The notes: a model not told the origin generated them from the letters alone. A DNA stretch of 54,711 bases from Qipengyuania huizhouensis (GCF_019711635.1 NZ_JAIGNT010000016.1:1-54711); one strand, 5' to 3'. Shown: positions 18,654 to 29,538, counted from the stretch's first letter. Made by a program: numbers and translations.

Positions 18654-20494
18654 TGGCCCGCACCGACACTTTCGAAATCGGCGGTCGCAGCTACCCTATC
18701 GTCGACCATACCTATGACACCGTCGTGGTGGGCGCGGGCGGTTCCGGCCTGCGCGCGACTATGGGCAGCGCGGAAGCGGGCCTCAAGACTGCCTGCATCA
18801 CCAAGGTCTTCCCGACCCGGTCGCACACGGTTGCGGCTCAGGGCGGCATCGCGGCCAGCTTGGGCAACAACACGCCCGACCACTGGTCTTGGCACATGTA
18901 CGATACCGTGAAGGGCTCCGACTGGCTCGGTGACCAGGACGCGATCGAATACATGGTGCGCGAGGCACCGCAGGCGGTTTACGAGCTGGAACACGCCGGC
19001 GTGCCGTTCAGCCGCAATGACAACGGCACAATCTACCAGCGCCCGTTCGGCGGGCACATGCAGAACATGGGTGAAGGCCCGCCGGTGCAACGCACCTGCG
19101 CCGCGGCCGACCGTACCGGTCATGCGATGCTCCACGCGCTCTACCAGCAGAGCCTGAAGTATGCCGCAGACTTCTTCATCGAATATTTCGCGCTCGACCT
19201 CATCATGGAAGATGGCCCGAACGGCAAGGTATGCCGCGGCGTCATGGCGATGTGCCTCGACGACGGGACGATCCACCGCTTCCGCGCCAAAGCCGTGGTA
19301 CTTGCGACCGGTGGCTACGGCCGCTGCTATTTCACGGCGACCAGTGCCCACACCTGCACCGGCGACGGTGGCGGTATGGTGCTGCGTGCTGGCCTGCCGC
19401 TGCAGGACATGGAATTCGTCCAGTTCCACCCGACCGGTATCTATGGCGCGGGCGTGCTCATTACCGAAGGCGCGCGCGGCGAGGGTGGTTACTTGACCAA
19501 TTCCGAAGGCGAGCGGTTCATGGAACGCTATGCGCCTTCCGCGAAGGACCTGGCCAGCCGCGATGTCGTAAGCCGCTCGATGGCGCTCGAAATGCGCGAA
19601 GGCCGCGGTGTCGGTCCGGATGGAGACCACATCTATCTCCACCTCGACCATATCGATCCGAAGGTGCTGGGAGAACGTCTCCCGGGCATCACCGAAAGCG
19701 GCAAGATCTTTGCCGGTGTCGACCTGACGAAGCAGCCACTGCCGGTGACCCCGACAGTGCATTACAACATGGGCGGCATCCCCTGTAACTTCCATGGCGA
19801 AGTCATGGCGGGCGACCCGAGCGATCCGGAAAAGGTCGTCCCCGGCCTGTTCGCCGTGGGCGAAGCGGCCTGCGTTTCGGTCCACGGTGCAAACCGCCTG
19901 GGCTCAAACTCGCTGATCGATCTCGTGGTGTTCGGCCGCGCTACGGGTCACCGCCTGAAGGAACTGATCACGCCCGGCACAAGCCACGACGAATTGCCGA
20001 AGGGCAGCGAGGAAATGGCGCTCTCGCGTCTCGACCATTTCCGCTACGCCGACGGCGACTCGCCCACGGCAGAGGTTCGCGCCGAAATGCAGAAAGGCAT
20101 GCAGAAGCACGCCGCTGTCTTCCGTGACAGCAAGCTGCTTTCCGAAGGCGTCGAAGTGCTGAAGAACGTCAACAAGCGGATGGAGGACATCAAGGTCTTC
20201 GACCGCTCGCTGATCTGGAACAGCGACCTCATCGAAACTCTCGAGCTCGACAACCTCATGGCGCAAGCCAACGTCACCATCGCCTCGGCTGAAAACCGCA
20301 AGGAAAGCCGCGGCGCGCACGCGCACGAAGACTTCCCCGATCGCAACGACGCCGAATGGATGAAGCACACCATCGCCTGGTTCGATGGCTGGGGCGGCAA
20401 TGGTGGCGATGTGAAAATCGACTATCGCCCGGTGCACGAGTACACGTTGACCGACGATGTGAAGTACATCGAGCCGAAGAAGCGGGTGTATTGA
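18653..20494 (+). CDS. sdhA: Succinate dehydrogenase flavoprotein subunit
   Basis: A 613-residue catalytic subunit of complex II, oxidising succinate to fumarate at the cytoplasmic side of the inner membrane. The FAD site is [12 protein letters not shown]. The His that binds FAD covalently is in [11 protein letters not shown]. Active-site stretches are [22 protein letters not shown] and [11 protein letters not shown]. The C-terminal domain ends with the Arg-rich [16 protein letters not shown]. It is full length. Notably, the iron-sulphur gene sdhB does not follow. Confidence 0.98.
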   Translation: MARTDTFEIGGRSYPIVDHTYDTVVVGAGGSGLRATMGSAEAGLKTACITKVFPTRSHTVAAQGGIAASLGNNTPDHWSWHMYDTVKGSDWLGDQDAIEYMVREAPQAVYELEHAGVPFSRNDNGTIYQRPFGGHMQNMGEGPPVQRTCAAADRTGHAMLHALYQQSLKYAADFFIEYFALDLIMEDGPNGKVCRGVMAMCLDDGTIHRFRAKAVVLATGGYGRCYFTATSAHTCTGDGGGMVLRAGLPLQDMEFVQFHPTGIYGAGVLITEGARGEGGYLTNSEGERFMERYAPSAKDLASRDVVSRSMALEMREGRGVGPDGDHIYLHLDHIDPKVLGERLPGITESGKIFAGVDLTKQPLPVTPTVHYNMGGIPCNFHGEVMAGDPSDPEKVVPGLFAVGEAACVSVHGANRLGSNSLIDLVVFGRATGHRLKELITPGTSHDELPKGSEEMALSRLDHFRYADGDSPTAEVRAEMQKGMQKHAAVFRDSKLLSEGVEVLKNVNKRMEDIKVFDRSLIWNSDLIETLELDNLMAQANVTIASAENRKESRGAHAHEDFPDRNDAEWMKHTIAWFDGWGGNGGDVKIDYRPVHEYTLTDDVKYIEPKKRVY

Positions 20495-20559
20495 CGCGAA
20501 CGTCCGCTTTGCCGAAAATTCGCGGACTGGATTTCGCGCTTTGCGGCAAGGAGGGGTAA

Positions 20560-21087
20560 GTGTCGGTCGAACGATATCCGGACGGATCGTTGCGATTTAA
20601 TGCCCACGTCCCGCTATGGACAAGCCTAGTCGTTATGGCGCTGTTTTTCGCATTCGCTGGCGTATTCAGCTACAGCGCGCTGTTCGATGTAGCCGGTAGC
20701 GTGCGGTACCGCGGAATGGGTCTGGATGTTTCGGTCGATCCGTGGGTCTGGCAGTTGCTCTTCCTGCTCGGCGCAATCGGAATGCTTGCGCCGGGCGTTT
20801 TCATTCTGCTCGGATTGTTGCGCGGCGGCACTCCGAATGTGATGTTGGACGACACCACCATAAGACTTTCCGGACGCCCCATGGCAAGCGACGTCACGCT
20901 GCGCTGGGATAATATAGTTTCGGTTCAGCGCTATCGTATTCAGGGATTTCCAGCCATTCGCCTGAAAACGCAGACGGACAAAGACATTCAACTGACAGCG
21001 CATATTTTCCCGGAAAAGGGAGACTTCGAGGCACTATGCCGGGAGATTGAGTTTCGGACAGTGCGGAAGGGGAAACCGACTGGATGA
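20560..21087 (+). CDS. Hypothetical two-helix membrane protein
   Basis: A 175-residue protein with two membrane helices (LVVMALFFAFAGVFSYSALF and LLFLLGAIGMLAPGVFILLGLL) followed by a soluble beta-rich domain (VMLDDTTIRLSG, LRWDNIVSVQRYRI, IQLTAHIF). That layout suggests a PH-like or YcxB-type fold, but I do not recognise the family. The GTG at 20560 is supported by AAGGAGG five bases upstream. Its stop overlaps the next gene by four bases. It lies where sdhB is often found. Confidence 0.75.
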   Translation: MSVERYPDGSLRFNAHVPLWTSLVVMALFFAFAGVFSYSALFDVAGSVRYRGMGLDVSVDPWVWQLLFLLGAIGMLAPGVFILLGLLRGGTPNVMLDDTTIRLSGRPMASDVTLRWDNIVSVQRYRIQGFPAIRLKTQTDKDIQLTAHIFPEKGDFEALCREIEFRTVRKGKPTG

Positions 21088-21977
21088 CCGCACAGGCCAA
21101 TTTGTGGGGCATCGCGGTTCGATCACTCGGTGCGGCGGCGGCTATGGTGCTTTCCGCATGCACAATAACTCCTGTCCGCCCGCCCGCGACTCTCGCTGCA
21201 GAACCGTATTACCAGAAATATGTGTCTGCTCGCGGGATCCCGATCCTTTCCTCGGATCGCGTGCCTGACGAAGCGCTGCTTGCAGCGCGCGATATGGCCT
21301 CGGGCATGCTGGCCCACCGGCCCGCTTTCGCCGAATGGCTTGCCGCCAACGACTACCGCGTTGCGATTATCGCTGAGGAGGAGGCGCTGCTCGACCTGCC
21401 GGACAAGGCGCACTGGACCAAGCCGTCGCGCGGCGATCCGCGGCTGACGCGGTGCGAACGCAAGCATTACGACGTTCGTATCGGTGCGCTGACCGACCGC
21501 GCCTATTGGGATGCACGGGCAAGGGGGATCGGTGGAGAGCGGACGGTCGGGTCCGAAGAGGATGTGCTGGGCCTACCCACTACGCGATATTGGGGCGAGA
21601 CGATCTTCGTCCACGAGATGGCACACAATATCCTCTTCGCGATCGAGGCGGTCGATCCCGCGCTCTATGCCGAGGTCGAAGCGGCCTACGCCAATGCATT
21701 GGCGAATGATCTGTGGCTCAATGAATACGCCACGACGACGATTCAGGAATATTGGGCCGAAGGCACGCAAATCTGGTTCAATTCCAACCGGCTAGTGGTG
21801 GTGGATGGGCGGCGGATACTCAACCACCTGGATCTCGAAAAATATGATCCCAGGCTCTATACCGCTCTCGGAAAGGCCTATGGTGACAACCACAGGCTTA
21901 AATCCGATCCCTTCCACATGAGTGACGCGCGCGTGCCTCCGGGCCCCATACCCGAAAACACCGCGGAGGTGTGCTAG
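21084..21977 (+). CDS. Putative lipoprotein zinc metallopeptidase
   Basis: A 297-residue protein. A signal peptide ends in lipobox LSAC (Cys26), so it is probably a lipoprotein. HEMAH at 177-181 matches HExxH. EYWAEGTQIWF near 222-232 could give the third ligand, as in gluzincin-type peptidases such as the anthrax lethal-factor family. No named family was recognised, and the substrate is unknown. The ATG overlaps the upstream stop as ATGA, so it is coupled to the preceding membrane protein and the two may work together. Confidence 0.75.
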   Translation: MTAQANLWGIAVRSLGAAAAMVLSACTITPVRPPATLAAEPYYQKYVSARGIPILSSDRVPDEALLAARDMASGMLAHRPAFAEWLAANDYRVAIIAEEEALLDLPDKAHWTKPSRGDPRLTRCERKHYDVRIGALTDRAYWDARARGIGGERTVGSEEDVLGLPTTRYWGETIFVHEMAHNILFAIEAVDPALYAEVEAAYANALANDLWLNEYATTTIQEYWAEGTQIWFNSNRLVVVDGRRILNHLDLEKYDPRLYTALGKAYGDNHRLKSDPFHMSDARVPPGPIPENTAEVC

Positions 21978-22609
21978 TCGGCGACGTCCGGTTCTACCCG
22001 CCGGATATCGACAATGGTCACCGGTTCGGCCAGCATCTGCCCCTTCATCCAGCCTTCACCCTTGTCGGGGTCACGCGGCATGGCGTGGATCGCGTGCACC
22101 ACATCCATTCCATCGACCACATAGCCGAAGACCGCGTAGCCTGCAGCAGTGTCCGGGTTATCGGCATCGGGCTGTGCATCGAGACCCGTCTGATCCTTGA
22201 TCATGATCGAGAAGTCGCCTGTCGCTGTCCCCGGCTCCAGCCGCGCCATCGAGAGAGCGCCATCTGTGTGGCTCAGGCCGGTCTCATCGGTCGGCTCGTG
22301 CTCGACGCCGTCCAATATGCGTTCCGGGTCGTTCTGCGTGCCGCCCTGGATAAGGCCATTGGGGGGGGCGCCCCAGTCGAGATGCATCGCGCGGTAGAAA
22401 ACGGTGCCGTCGAAGCGGTCTTCATCGACATAGCGAAGGAAGTTTGCAGCCGTGGCCGGCGCGCGTTCGGTTTCGAGCGCGACAGTTATGTCGCCTGCCG
22501 TGGTTTCGAGAACGATCAAGGTGGTGTCAGCCGTGTCCTTCGCCGCATCTTCCTGAGCGGAGAGCGGGCTGGAGACGAGAGCGAGGGCAGGCAGGATTCG
22601 CAGTAGCAT
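21974..22609 (-). CDS. Periplasmic cyclophilin-type peptidyl-prolyl isomerase
   Basis: A 211-residue protein with a signal peptide (LLRILPALALVSSPLSA) and a cyclophilin domain: LETTAGDITVALE, APATAANFLRYVDEDRFDGTVFYR, IQGGTQND, GALSMARLEPGTATGDFSI and GYAVFGYVVDGMDVV. The loop after IQGGTQND carries an Asp/Glu-rich insert. It probably speeds proline isomerisation during envelope protein folding. ATG 22609 is chosen because the signal peptide begins there and AAGGAG lies upstream at slightly long spacing. It is convergent with the HExxH lipoprotein. Confidence 0.92.
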   Translation of the reverse strand: MLLRILPALALVSSPLSAQEDAAKDTADTTLIVLETTAGDITVALETERAPATAANFLRYVDEDRFDGTVFYRAMHLDWGAPPNGLIQGGTQNDPERILDGVEHEPTDETGLSHTDGALSMARLEPGTATGDFSIMIKDQTGLDAQPDADNPDTAAGYAVFGYVVDGMDVVHAIHAMPRDPDKGEGWMKGQMLAEPVTIVDIRRVEPDVAD

Positions 22610-22778
22610 TTCGGGAGAATAGCTCCTTCGTAAATCAGATGATATTCGCAATCAGGGCCCGGTTCCGGGCGTCCTCGCCCGAGATATACCAGTTCTCAGG
22701 CGCTTTCTCATATATCTTTGCGATCGTTGTCGCCCATCGGCTCTTACTAATGCTTTCATCGAAGTTCCCTTGCAGTGC

Positions 22779-22800
22779 TCAGGAATCCTGCTGTTCCTGA
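22779..22800. repeat. Perfect dyad upstream of the blaI-type gene
   Basis: TCAGGAA (22779-22785) and TTCCTGA (22794-22800) form a perfect 7-base dyad around eight bases, directly before an AT-rich stretch that should contain the promoter. It could be a second regulator site. No T-run makes it a convincing terminator. The rest of 22610-22778 is an AT-rich divergent upstream region, with palindrome GCCCGG-TT-CCGGGC at 22657-22670. Confidence 0.35.
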
Positions 22801-22826
22801 ACAATTATTCATCCCGGCTTAATGTT

Positions 22827-22857
22827 TACAAACGTAGTCGTTTTATCTACAGGCGTA
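22827..22857 (+). promoter_or_regulatory. Tandem operator boxes TACA-N2-CGTA for the BlaI-type repressor
   Basis: TACAAACGTA (22827-22836) and TACAGGCGTA (22848-22857) are 21 bases apart, two helical turns, and lie 38-68 bases before the repressor ATG. BlaI/MecI repressors bind dyads built on TACA/TGTA, so these are plausible autoregulatory operators with one arm altered. The region is AT-rich, and TTTACA at 22825-22830 may be part of a -35 element. Assignment to the adjacent repressor is inference. Confidence 0.6.
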
Positions 22858-22894
22858 ATCGAATTAGCAGAGCCAGCCAGGGAGCGAGTCGAAA

Positions 22895-23284
22895 ATGGCG
22901 CAGAGAAAGCAGGGACCCGGCGACCGGATCAGCGAAGCCGAACACTCGGTGATGGAGGCGCTGTGGGAGGAAAGTCCCTTGGCCGCCGCCGAGGTATGTG
23001 AGCGAGTTTGCACAGCTAACGACTGGTCGATCGCGACCGTGAAAACCCTTCTTAGCCGCCTTGTGGCCAAGGGGGCAGTGGGTACAGAGCCGGATGGCCG
23101 CAAGTTTTTGTATCGCCCGCTTGTCGAGCGCGACGAATATATCGGCGGGGAAAGCCGCCGCCTTGTCGACCGGCTGTTCGGCGGAAGGGCAGCGCCATTG
23201 TTTGCCCACCTTGCCGAGAGCGAAGCGCTGACCGAAGATGACCTCGAGGAAATCGAAGCGCTCTTGAGGGAGATGCGCAAATGA
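22895..23284 (+). CDS. BlaI/MecI-family transcriptional repressor
   Basis: A 129-residue winged-helix repressor. Family landmarks are ISEAEHSVMEALWE, a recognition helix in SIATVKTLLSRLVAKGAV, the wing GRKFLYRPLV and a helical C-terminal dimer region. In this family a membrane M56 peptidase causes repressor cleavage after a signal. The downstream gene, overlapping by four bases (ATGA), encodes exactly such a peptidase. GGGAG lies before the ATG. Confidence 0.94.
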   Translation: MAQRKQGPGDRISEAEHSVMEALWEESPLAAAEVCERVCTANDWSIATVKTLLSRLVAKGAVGTEPDGRKFLYRPLVERDEYIGGESRRLVDRLFGGRAAPLFAHLAESEALTEDDLEEIEALLREMRK

Positions 23285-24960
23285 TCGATCTGTTGCGGCA
23301 AGCGTGGGACGTGTTCCTGTTCGACACCCTGTTGTGGACCGGCGCATTGATCGCCTTGGTAATGGTCTTGCGGCGACCGGTGGCCCACCATTTCGGGGCC
23401 GGGACTGCCTATGCGCTCTGGTTTCTTCCGCTGGCCCGATTGGTTGTTCCCCCGTTCATCCTGCCAAGCTGGATGCGTCCCGAGGAGCAGGGGGCCTCGG
23501 TAGCCGACCCTGCATTTGAGCCGGTGTTGGATGCGACCTCGGCTCCCGCTGCGGAGCCCGGTTTGGCCGAACCTGTCGTCCTGATGGCAAGCGAGCAGCC
23601 GGTAGATTTTCTTACCCCGTTGCTTGTGCTTTGGCTGGGCGGAGCGATAGTCATGCTGGTCCGTCGCTTCTGGCTCTATTTCGAGCTTCGCCGCGAACTG
23701 CTCCTGGATGCGCGGCCGGTTGGCGAAGTCGGCTCGATCCGGCTTATCGAAACACCTGCGATTTCCGGTCCGATGGCCTTCGGGGTAATCGACCGTGTCG
23801 TCGCCTTGCCCGATGGCTTCATGGCAGGCCGCGAGCGTTGTCGGCGGGATCTCGCGATCGAGCATGAGCTTGCCCATCACCGCGGGGGTGATCTTCTGGT
23901 AAACATGGCGGTGCAACCGCTTTTCGCGATCCACTGGTTCAACCCGCTGGGCTGGGTGGGATGGCATGCGCTGCGGCGCGACCAGGAAGCCTATTGCGAT
24001 GCCCGTGTCGTGGCTGCTCGCCCACGGGAAGAACGCGCTGCCTATGCAGGTGTTATAGCAGATTTCGCTCGCCGTCCTGCGATTGCGCCGCGCCCCGCTC
24101 TGGCCGCGCCGATGGCCTGCCCGGTTCTGGGGGACAAGTCGATAATCCACCGTTTGAGGAGTTTATCCATGTCCGATATTTCACCGCGCCGTCGCCTTGC
24201 CGGTCGCGTCGCGATTACCAGTGCCTTCCTCGCCGTGCCGCTCACCGCTTCCATTGTATATGCCGAGGGGGCGCCGCGCGTCCTTGCGGCGGCAGCTCAG
24301 GCCGCAGAAGTAGAGGAATGGACCGCTTCGGAAGTCCGCCAGCAGCAGGCTGAGCCGGAAGTCGATGTCGAGCGGCAGTTCGATCAGGCCGAGCGGGATT
24401 TGGCCGATGCGGAACGCGGTCTCGACAAAGCCGAGCGCGAGATCATCGAAATCGAGCGTGAGATCGAAGCCAGTAAGGATCGCAAGAAAGTCAAGCGCAA
24501 GATCCGCTACAAAGGCAAGGATTGGAGCGAGATGAGCGAGGCCGACCGCACCAAGCTTCGCGAGGAAATGGCCGGGCTTCGCGAGAAATTCGGCGAAAAT
24601 GGCGAATTGCGTGAAGAGATGCGCGAACTTCGCCGCGAGTTAGGTGAAAATGGCGAAATGCGCCGCGATATCCGGCTCGCCGTGGCCGAGGCACAAGCCG
24701 GTGCAACACATGCAAGTGCCATGGCTCCCCAAGTCGTCGTGGCCTGCAAAGACGAATACTCACCCGTCACTTCGGAAACGGACGGGCAGGGAAGGACAAC
24801 GCTGTTCGTATGCGAAACGGCGGGTGACAAGATCGCGCTGCGTGCCATCAAGCAAGCGCGCGCGCGCATCGCGAGCGAGCGATCACTTTCGGCCGAAGAG
24901 CGCGCCGAGGCGCTACGATCTCTTGATGAAGAGATTGCCGAGATGGAACGGGCAAGCTGA
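23281..24960 (+). CDS. BlaR1-like M56 membrane peptidase with coiled C-terminus
   Basis: A 559-residue protein. The N-terminal ~300 residues carry membrane helices and the M56 zinc site: HELAH at 195-199, with a likely third ligand in RRDQEAYCDARVV. Another hydrophobic segment follows near residue 305. The C-terminal part is highly charged and helical, with Glu/Arg-rich heptads (LADAERGLDKAEREI, LREEMRELRRELGENGE) rather than the penicillin-binding sensor of classical BlaR1. A small Cys-containing module follows (VVVACKDEY ... FVCETAG). The inducing signal is therefore unknown. It is coupled to the repressor and followed by a strong terminator. Confidence 0.88.
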   Translation: MIDLLRQAWDVFLFDTLLWTGALIALVMVLRRPVAHHFGAGTAYALWFLPLARLVVPPFILPSWMRPEEQGASVADPAFEPVLDATSAPAAEPGLAEPVVLMASEQPVDFLTPLLVLWLGGAIVMLVRRFWLYFELRRELLLDARPVGEVGSIRLIETPAISGPMAFGVIDRVVALPDGFMAGRERCRRDLAIEHELAHHRGGDLLVNMAVQPLFAIHWFNPLGWVGWHALRRDQEAYCDARVVAARPREERAAYAGVIADFARRPAIAPRPALAAPMACPVLGDKSIIHRLRSLSMSDISPRRRLAGRVAITSAFLAVPLTASIVYAEGAPRVLAAAAQAAEVEEWTASEVRQQQAEPEVDVERQFDQAERDLADAERGLDKAEREIIEIEREIEASKDRKKVKRKIRYKGKDWSEMSEADRTKLREEMAGLREKFGENGELREEMRELRRELGENGEMRRDIRLAVAEAQAGATHASAMAPQVVVACKDEYSPVTSETDGQGRTTLFVCETAGDKIALRAIKQARARIASERSLSAEERAEALRSLDEEIAEMERAS

Positions 24961-24988
24961 CGCGGCACTCCTAGGCTGCGCCACCGAG

Positions 24989-25016
24989 GGCGGGCTTCCC
25001 CAAAGGGAAGCCCGCC
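24989..25016. terminator. Strong intrinsic terminator
   Basis: A perfect 12-bp stem (24989-25000 with 25005-25016, core GGCGGGCTTCCC) and a 4-base CAAA loop are followed by TTTCTC on the plus strand. It sits 28 bases after the M56 peptidase stop and directly before the stop of the convergent peptidase gene. It probably terminates the plus-strand operon; on the minus strand the T-run is poor. Confidence 0.88.
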
Positions 25017-25020
25017 TTTC

Positions 25021-25872
25021 TCAACTCAGGTTGGTGTATTCATCGCAAACCCTGTCGTCTCCGCGAAGTCCTGCCTGCAGAGCCTGGCTACGCTGGGCGC
25101 TGGTGCCGTGCGTGAAGTTTTCTGCCGATACGCGGCCCTGGGTCAGGCGATCGTCGCCGATCGCAGACGCTGCCTGCATACCTTCCTCGATATCGCCGGG
25201 TTCGATGAGGTTGCGGTTCCTGCCCGCCCAGACGCCGGCATAGCAATCGGCCTGAAGCTCCATACGCACCTGTAGCTGGTTGCCCTGCGTACGGCCGACC
25301 TGTCCCTGAACGCTGCGGATCTGGTCCGAGACGCCGGTAATGGTCTGGATATGATGGCCATATTCATGTGCAAGGACATAATAGCGCGCGAAATCGCCGC
25401 TATTGCCCGACATGCGTGCCAACTGGTCGTAGAAGCTGGTGTCGATATAGATCGTCTGGTCGCCCGGGCAGTAGAACGGTCCCATGGAAGAACTGCCCGA
25501 TCCGCAGGCGGTGCGCACTGCGCCGCTATACAGGTGCAGCGTCGGCCTTTGGAAGCGGTCGCCGAATCCTTGTTCCTCGAAGACCCGGCCCCACGTCTGA
25601 TCCAGCGAGAGCAGGCCGTCGCATGCCTCACGGGCATAGGGACCTGTCGTACAGACCTCATTCTGGTCCGTACTGATCTCGCCTTGCGCTTGCGTACCCT
25701 GCTGGACACTTTCGACAGTCGCTGCCGTCTGGAACGGATCGAGGCCGAAAACGAAATAGCCCAGAGCAGCTATCACGATTGTGCCACACCCCAGGCCGCC
25801 GGCCTTGCCCACGCCTCCTCCGCTGCTGCCGCGAACGTTGATATTGCCGGTATTGAACGGATTGAGACGCAT
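25021..25872 (-). CDS. ypfJ: YpfJ-type zinc metallopeptidase
   Basis: A 283-residue member of the neutral zinc metallopeptidase family (PF04228). There is a Gly-rich N-terminus, one membrane helix (TIVIAALGYFVFGL), then a domain with CPGDQTIYIDTSFYDQL, HEYGHH as the HExxH motif and MELQADCYAGVWA with the third ligand. Substrates are unknown. ATG 25872 is supported by AGGGGAG just upstream. It diverges from the 3-hydroxybutyrate dehydrogenase gene. Confidence 0.93.
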   Translation of the reverse strand: MRLNPFNTGNINVRGSSGGGVGKAGGLGCGTIVIAALGYFVFGLDPFQTAATVESVQQGTQAQGEISTDQNEVCTTGPYAREACDGLLSLDQTWGRVFEEQGFGDRFQRPTLHLYSGAVRTACGSGSSSMGPFYCPGDQTIYIDTSFYDQLARMSGNSGDFARYYVLAHEYGHHIQTITGVSDQIRSVQGQVGRTQGNQLQVRMELQADCYAGVWAGRNRNLIEPGDIEEGMQAASAIGDDRLTQGRVSAENFTHGTSAQRSQALQAGLRGDDRVCDEYTNLS

Positions 25873-25960
25873 CCTACTCCCCTTTGGATTGGCCGCTTTA
25901 CACTGCGCTCCCTGTGCGCAATGGCGACTTGGATAGTAGCCGAAACGCTCGGAGGGCCAA

Positions 25961-26716
25961 ATGTTTCTTGAAGGTAAGCGCGCACTTGTCACCGGATCCA
26001 CCAGCGGCATCGGCCTCGCCATTGCGCGGGCCCTGAATGCGGAAGGTGCCGAGGTAATCCTCAACGGTTTCGGCGACGAGGAGGAGATTACCCGGCTCTG
26101 CGAGGAACTCGGCGGCAGCCATTCGGGTGCAGACCTGACCGACACAGCGCAGATCGAAGCGATGATGGCCGATGCTGGGGAAGTGGACATCCTCGTGAAC
26201 AACGCGGGCATGCAGCACGTTTCGCCGGTCGAAGATTTCCCGGTCGAGAAATGGGATACGATCATCGCGCTCAACCTTACTGCCGCGTTCCACACCACGC
26301 GGCTTGCCGTTCCGGGGATGAAGGCAAGGGGCTGGGGGCGTATCATCAACACCGCCAGCGCGCATTCCAAGGTCGCGAGTCCTTTCAAGAGCGCCTATAA
26401 TTCGGCCAAGCACGGGCTCGACGGCTTCACCAAAACCATCGCGCTGGAACTGGCCGAACACGGTATTACCGCCAATTGCATCAGTCCCGGCTATGTCTGG
26501 ACTCCCTTGGTCGAGAACCAGATCCCCGACACGATGAAGGCGAGGGGGCTCACCCGCGAACAGGTCATCAACGACGTCCTGCTGGCGAAGCAGCCGACCA
26601 AGAAATTCGTCCAGCCGGAGGAACTTGGAGCGCTGGCGGTGTTCCTCTGCCGCAAGGAAGCGCAGAACGTGAACGGCGCAAACTGGAGCGTCGACGGCGG
26701 GTGGACCGCGGATTGA
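25961..26716 (+). CDS. bdhA: 3-hydroxybutyrate dehydrogenase
   Basis: A 251-residue SDR enzyme converting (R)-3-hydroxybutyrate to acetoacetate with NAD+, used in breakdown of polyhydroxybutyrate or ketone bodies. Besides the SDR motifs (TGSTSGIG, NNAGMQHVSPVEDFP, YNSAKHG), the stretches AHSKVASPFKSAY, GYVWTPLVENQIPD and QPTKKFVQPEELG are characteristic of bacterial HBDH. GGAGGG precedes the ATG at good spacing. No polyhydroxybutyrate genes are nearby. Confidence 0.93.
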   Translation: MFLEGKRALVTGSTSGIGLAIARALNAEGAEVILNGFGDEEEITRLCEELGGSHSGADLTDTAQIEAMMADAGEVDILVNNAGMQHVSPVEDFPVEKWDTIIALNLTAAFHTTRLAVPGMKARGWGRIINTASAHSKVASPFKSAYNSAKHGLDGFTKTIALELAEHGITANCISPGYVWTPLVENQIPDTMKARGLTREQVINDVLLAKQPTKKFVQPEELGALAVFLCRKEAQNVNGANWSVDGGWTAD

Positions 26717-26774
26717 GAATGTCTCCTGCGGTTTTTGGGCGGGCTAAATGATATTGAGGAGGGGCACTAGCTAG

Positions 26775-28295
<1,521 letters not shown>

Positions 28296-28298
28296 GCC

Positions 28299-29480
28299 AT
28301 GACGCCCGCCGCGCGCGTCCAGACATCGATCGAACTGCTCGATGCGATAATCGCCTCGGCATTGGCGAAAGGCGCGCCTGCCGATCGCATCCTCGCCGAG
28401 TGGTTTCGCAACAATCGCTTCGCGGGTTCGAAGGATCGCCGCGCAATCCGCGAACTGGTTTACGCAGCCATTCGTGCGTGCGGTCCCATCCCTCGGACCG
28501 GGCGGAGTGCCATGCTGCGGTTGGCTCAGGCAGACGCGAATATCGCGCCATTGTTCGATGGTTCCAACTATGGACCCGCCCGGATCGCGGAAGGCGAGGA
28601 GCCTGCTGAAGGCGGCGTCGCTCCCGATTGGCTCGTGCAGAAGCTTGCCAGTTCGGACATCACATGTCCCGAAGCTGACGCCCTCTTGAGCCGCGCGCCT
28701 CTGGACCTCCGCGTCAATACGCTCAAGGCCCAACGCGCCACTCTTTCACTGCCTGTAGAACCGGCTCATACCGCTGCGCCGCACGGATTGAGGCTGGAGC
28801 CGGGCACACAGGTCGAGCAATGGGCCGAATGGCGTGAAGGCAAAGTGGAAGTCCAGGATACCGGCTCCCAGCTGGCCTGCCTCGCGGTCGCCGCGCAGCC
28901 TGGCGAGACGGTAATCGATCTGTGCGCCGGGGGAGGGGGCAAAACCCTCGCATTGGCGGCGGCGATGGACAATCTCGGGCGGCTGATAGCTTCGGATACC
29001 GACCGCAGCCGCCTCTCCCGCCTTGGCCCGCGCGCCGAGCGAGCTGGTGCGACGAGCATCGAGACGCGCTTGCTCGACCCGAAGCGGGAATTCGAGATAT
29101 TGGCAGATCTTGAGGGGCAGGCCGATGCGGTCATGGTCGATGCCCCCTGTTCGGGGACGGGGACATGGCGGCGTAATCCAGAGGCCCGCTGGCGATTGGA
29201 CGAAGGCGAACTGGCCAGGTTGACGGCTCTGCAGTCAGACTTGTTTGACCTCGCGGCAAGGCTCGTGAAGCCCGGCGGAAGGCTGATTTACGTCACCTGC
29301 TCGCTCCTGGACGAGGAAGGAGCGGGGCAATTCGAATCCTTCCTTGGCAGGAATAAGGCATTCTCTGCGCAGGACATTTCCCTGCCAGCCGGCCGTAAAC
29401 GCGGGAACGGCATTCGTCTCACTCCGTATCATGAGGGTACGGACGGATTTTTCATCGCTCGTGCAGCCAGATCGTGTTAG
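28299..29480 (+). CDS. rsmB: RsmB-family rRNA (cytosine-C5) methyltransferase
   Basis: A 393-residue SAM-dependent RNA methyltransferase, probably acting on 16S rRNA. The N-terminal helical NusB-like part (DRRAIRELVYAAIRACG) is shortened compared with the enterobacterial enzyme. The catalytic domain has VQDTGSQLACLA, VIDLCAGGGGKTLALAA and the two essential cysteines in DAPCSGTGTWRRNPE and YVTCSLL. The exact target base is inferred from family only. It begins three bases after guaB. Confidence 0.92.
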   Translation: MTPAARVQTSIELLDAIIASALAKGAPADRILAEWFRNNRFAGSKDRRAIRELVYAAIRACGPIPRTGRSAMLRLAQADANIAPLFDGSNYGPARIAEGEEPAEGGVAPDWLVQKLASSDITCPEADALLSRAPLDLRVNTLKAQRATLSLPVEPAHTAAPHGLRLEPGTQVEQWAEWREGKVEVQDTGSQLACLAVAAQPGETVIDLCAGGGGKTLALAAAMDNLGRLIASDTDRSRLSRLGPRAERAGATSIETRLLDPKREFEILADLEGQADAVMVDAPCSGTGTWRRNPEARWRLDEGELARLTALQSDLFDLAARLVKPGGRLIYVTCSLLDEEGAGQFESFLGRNKAFSAQDISLPAGRKRGNGIRLTPYHEGTDGFFIARAARSC

Positions 29481-29538
29481 CTTCGGGATTATGGCTAACA
29501 TCCAGCCTTCCGCGACACGTTCCCTCACGGAGACCATA

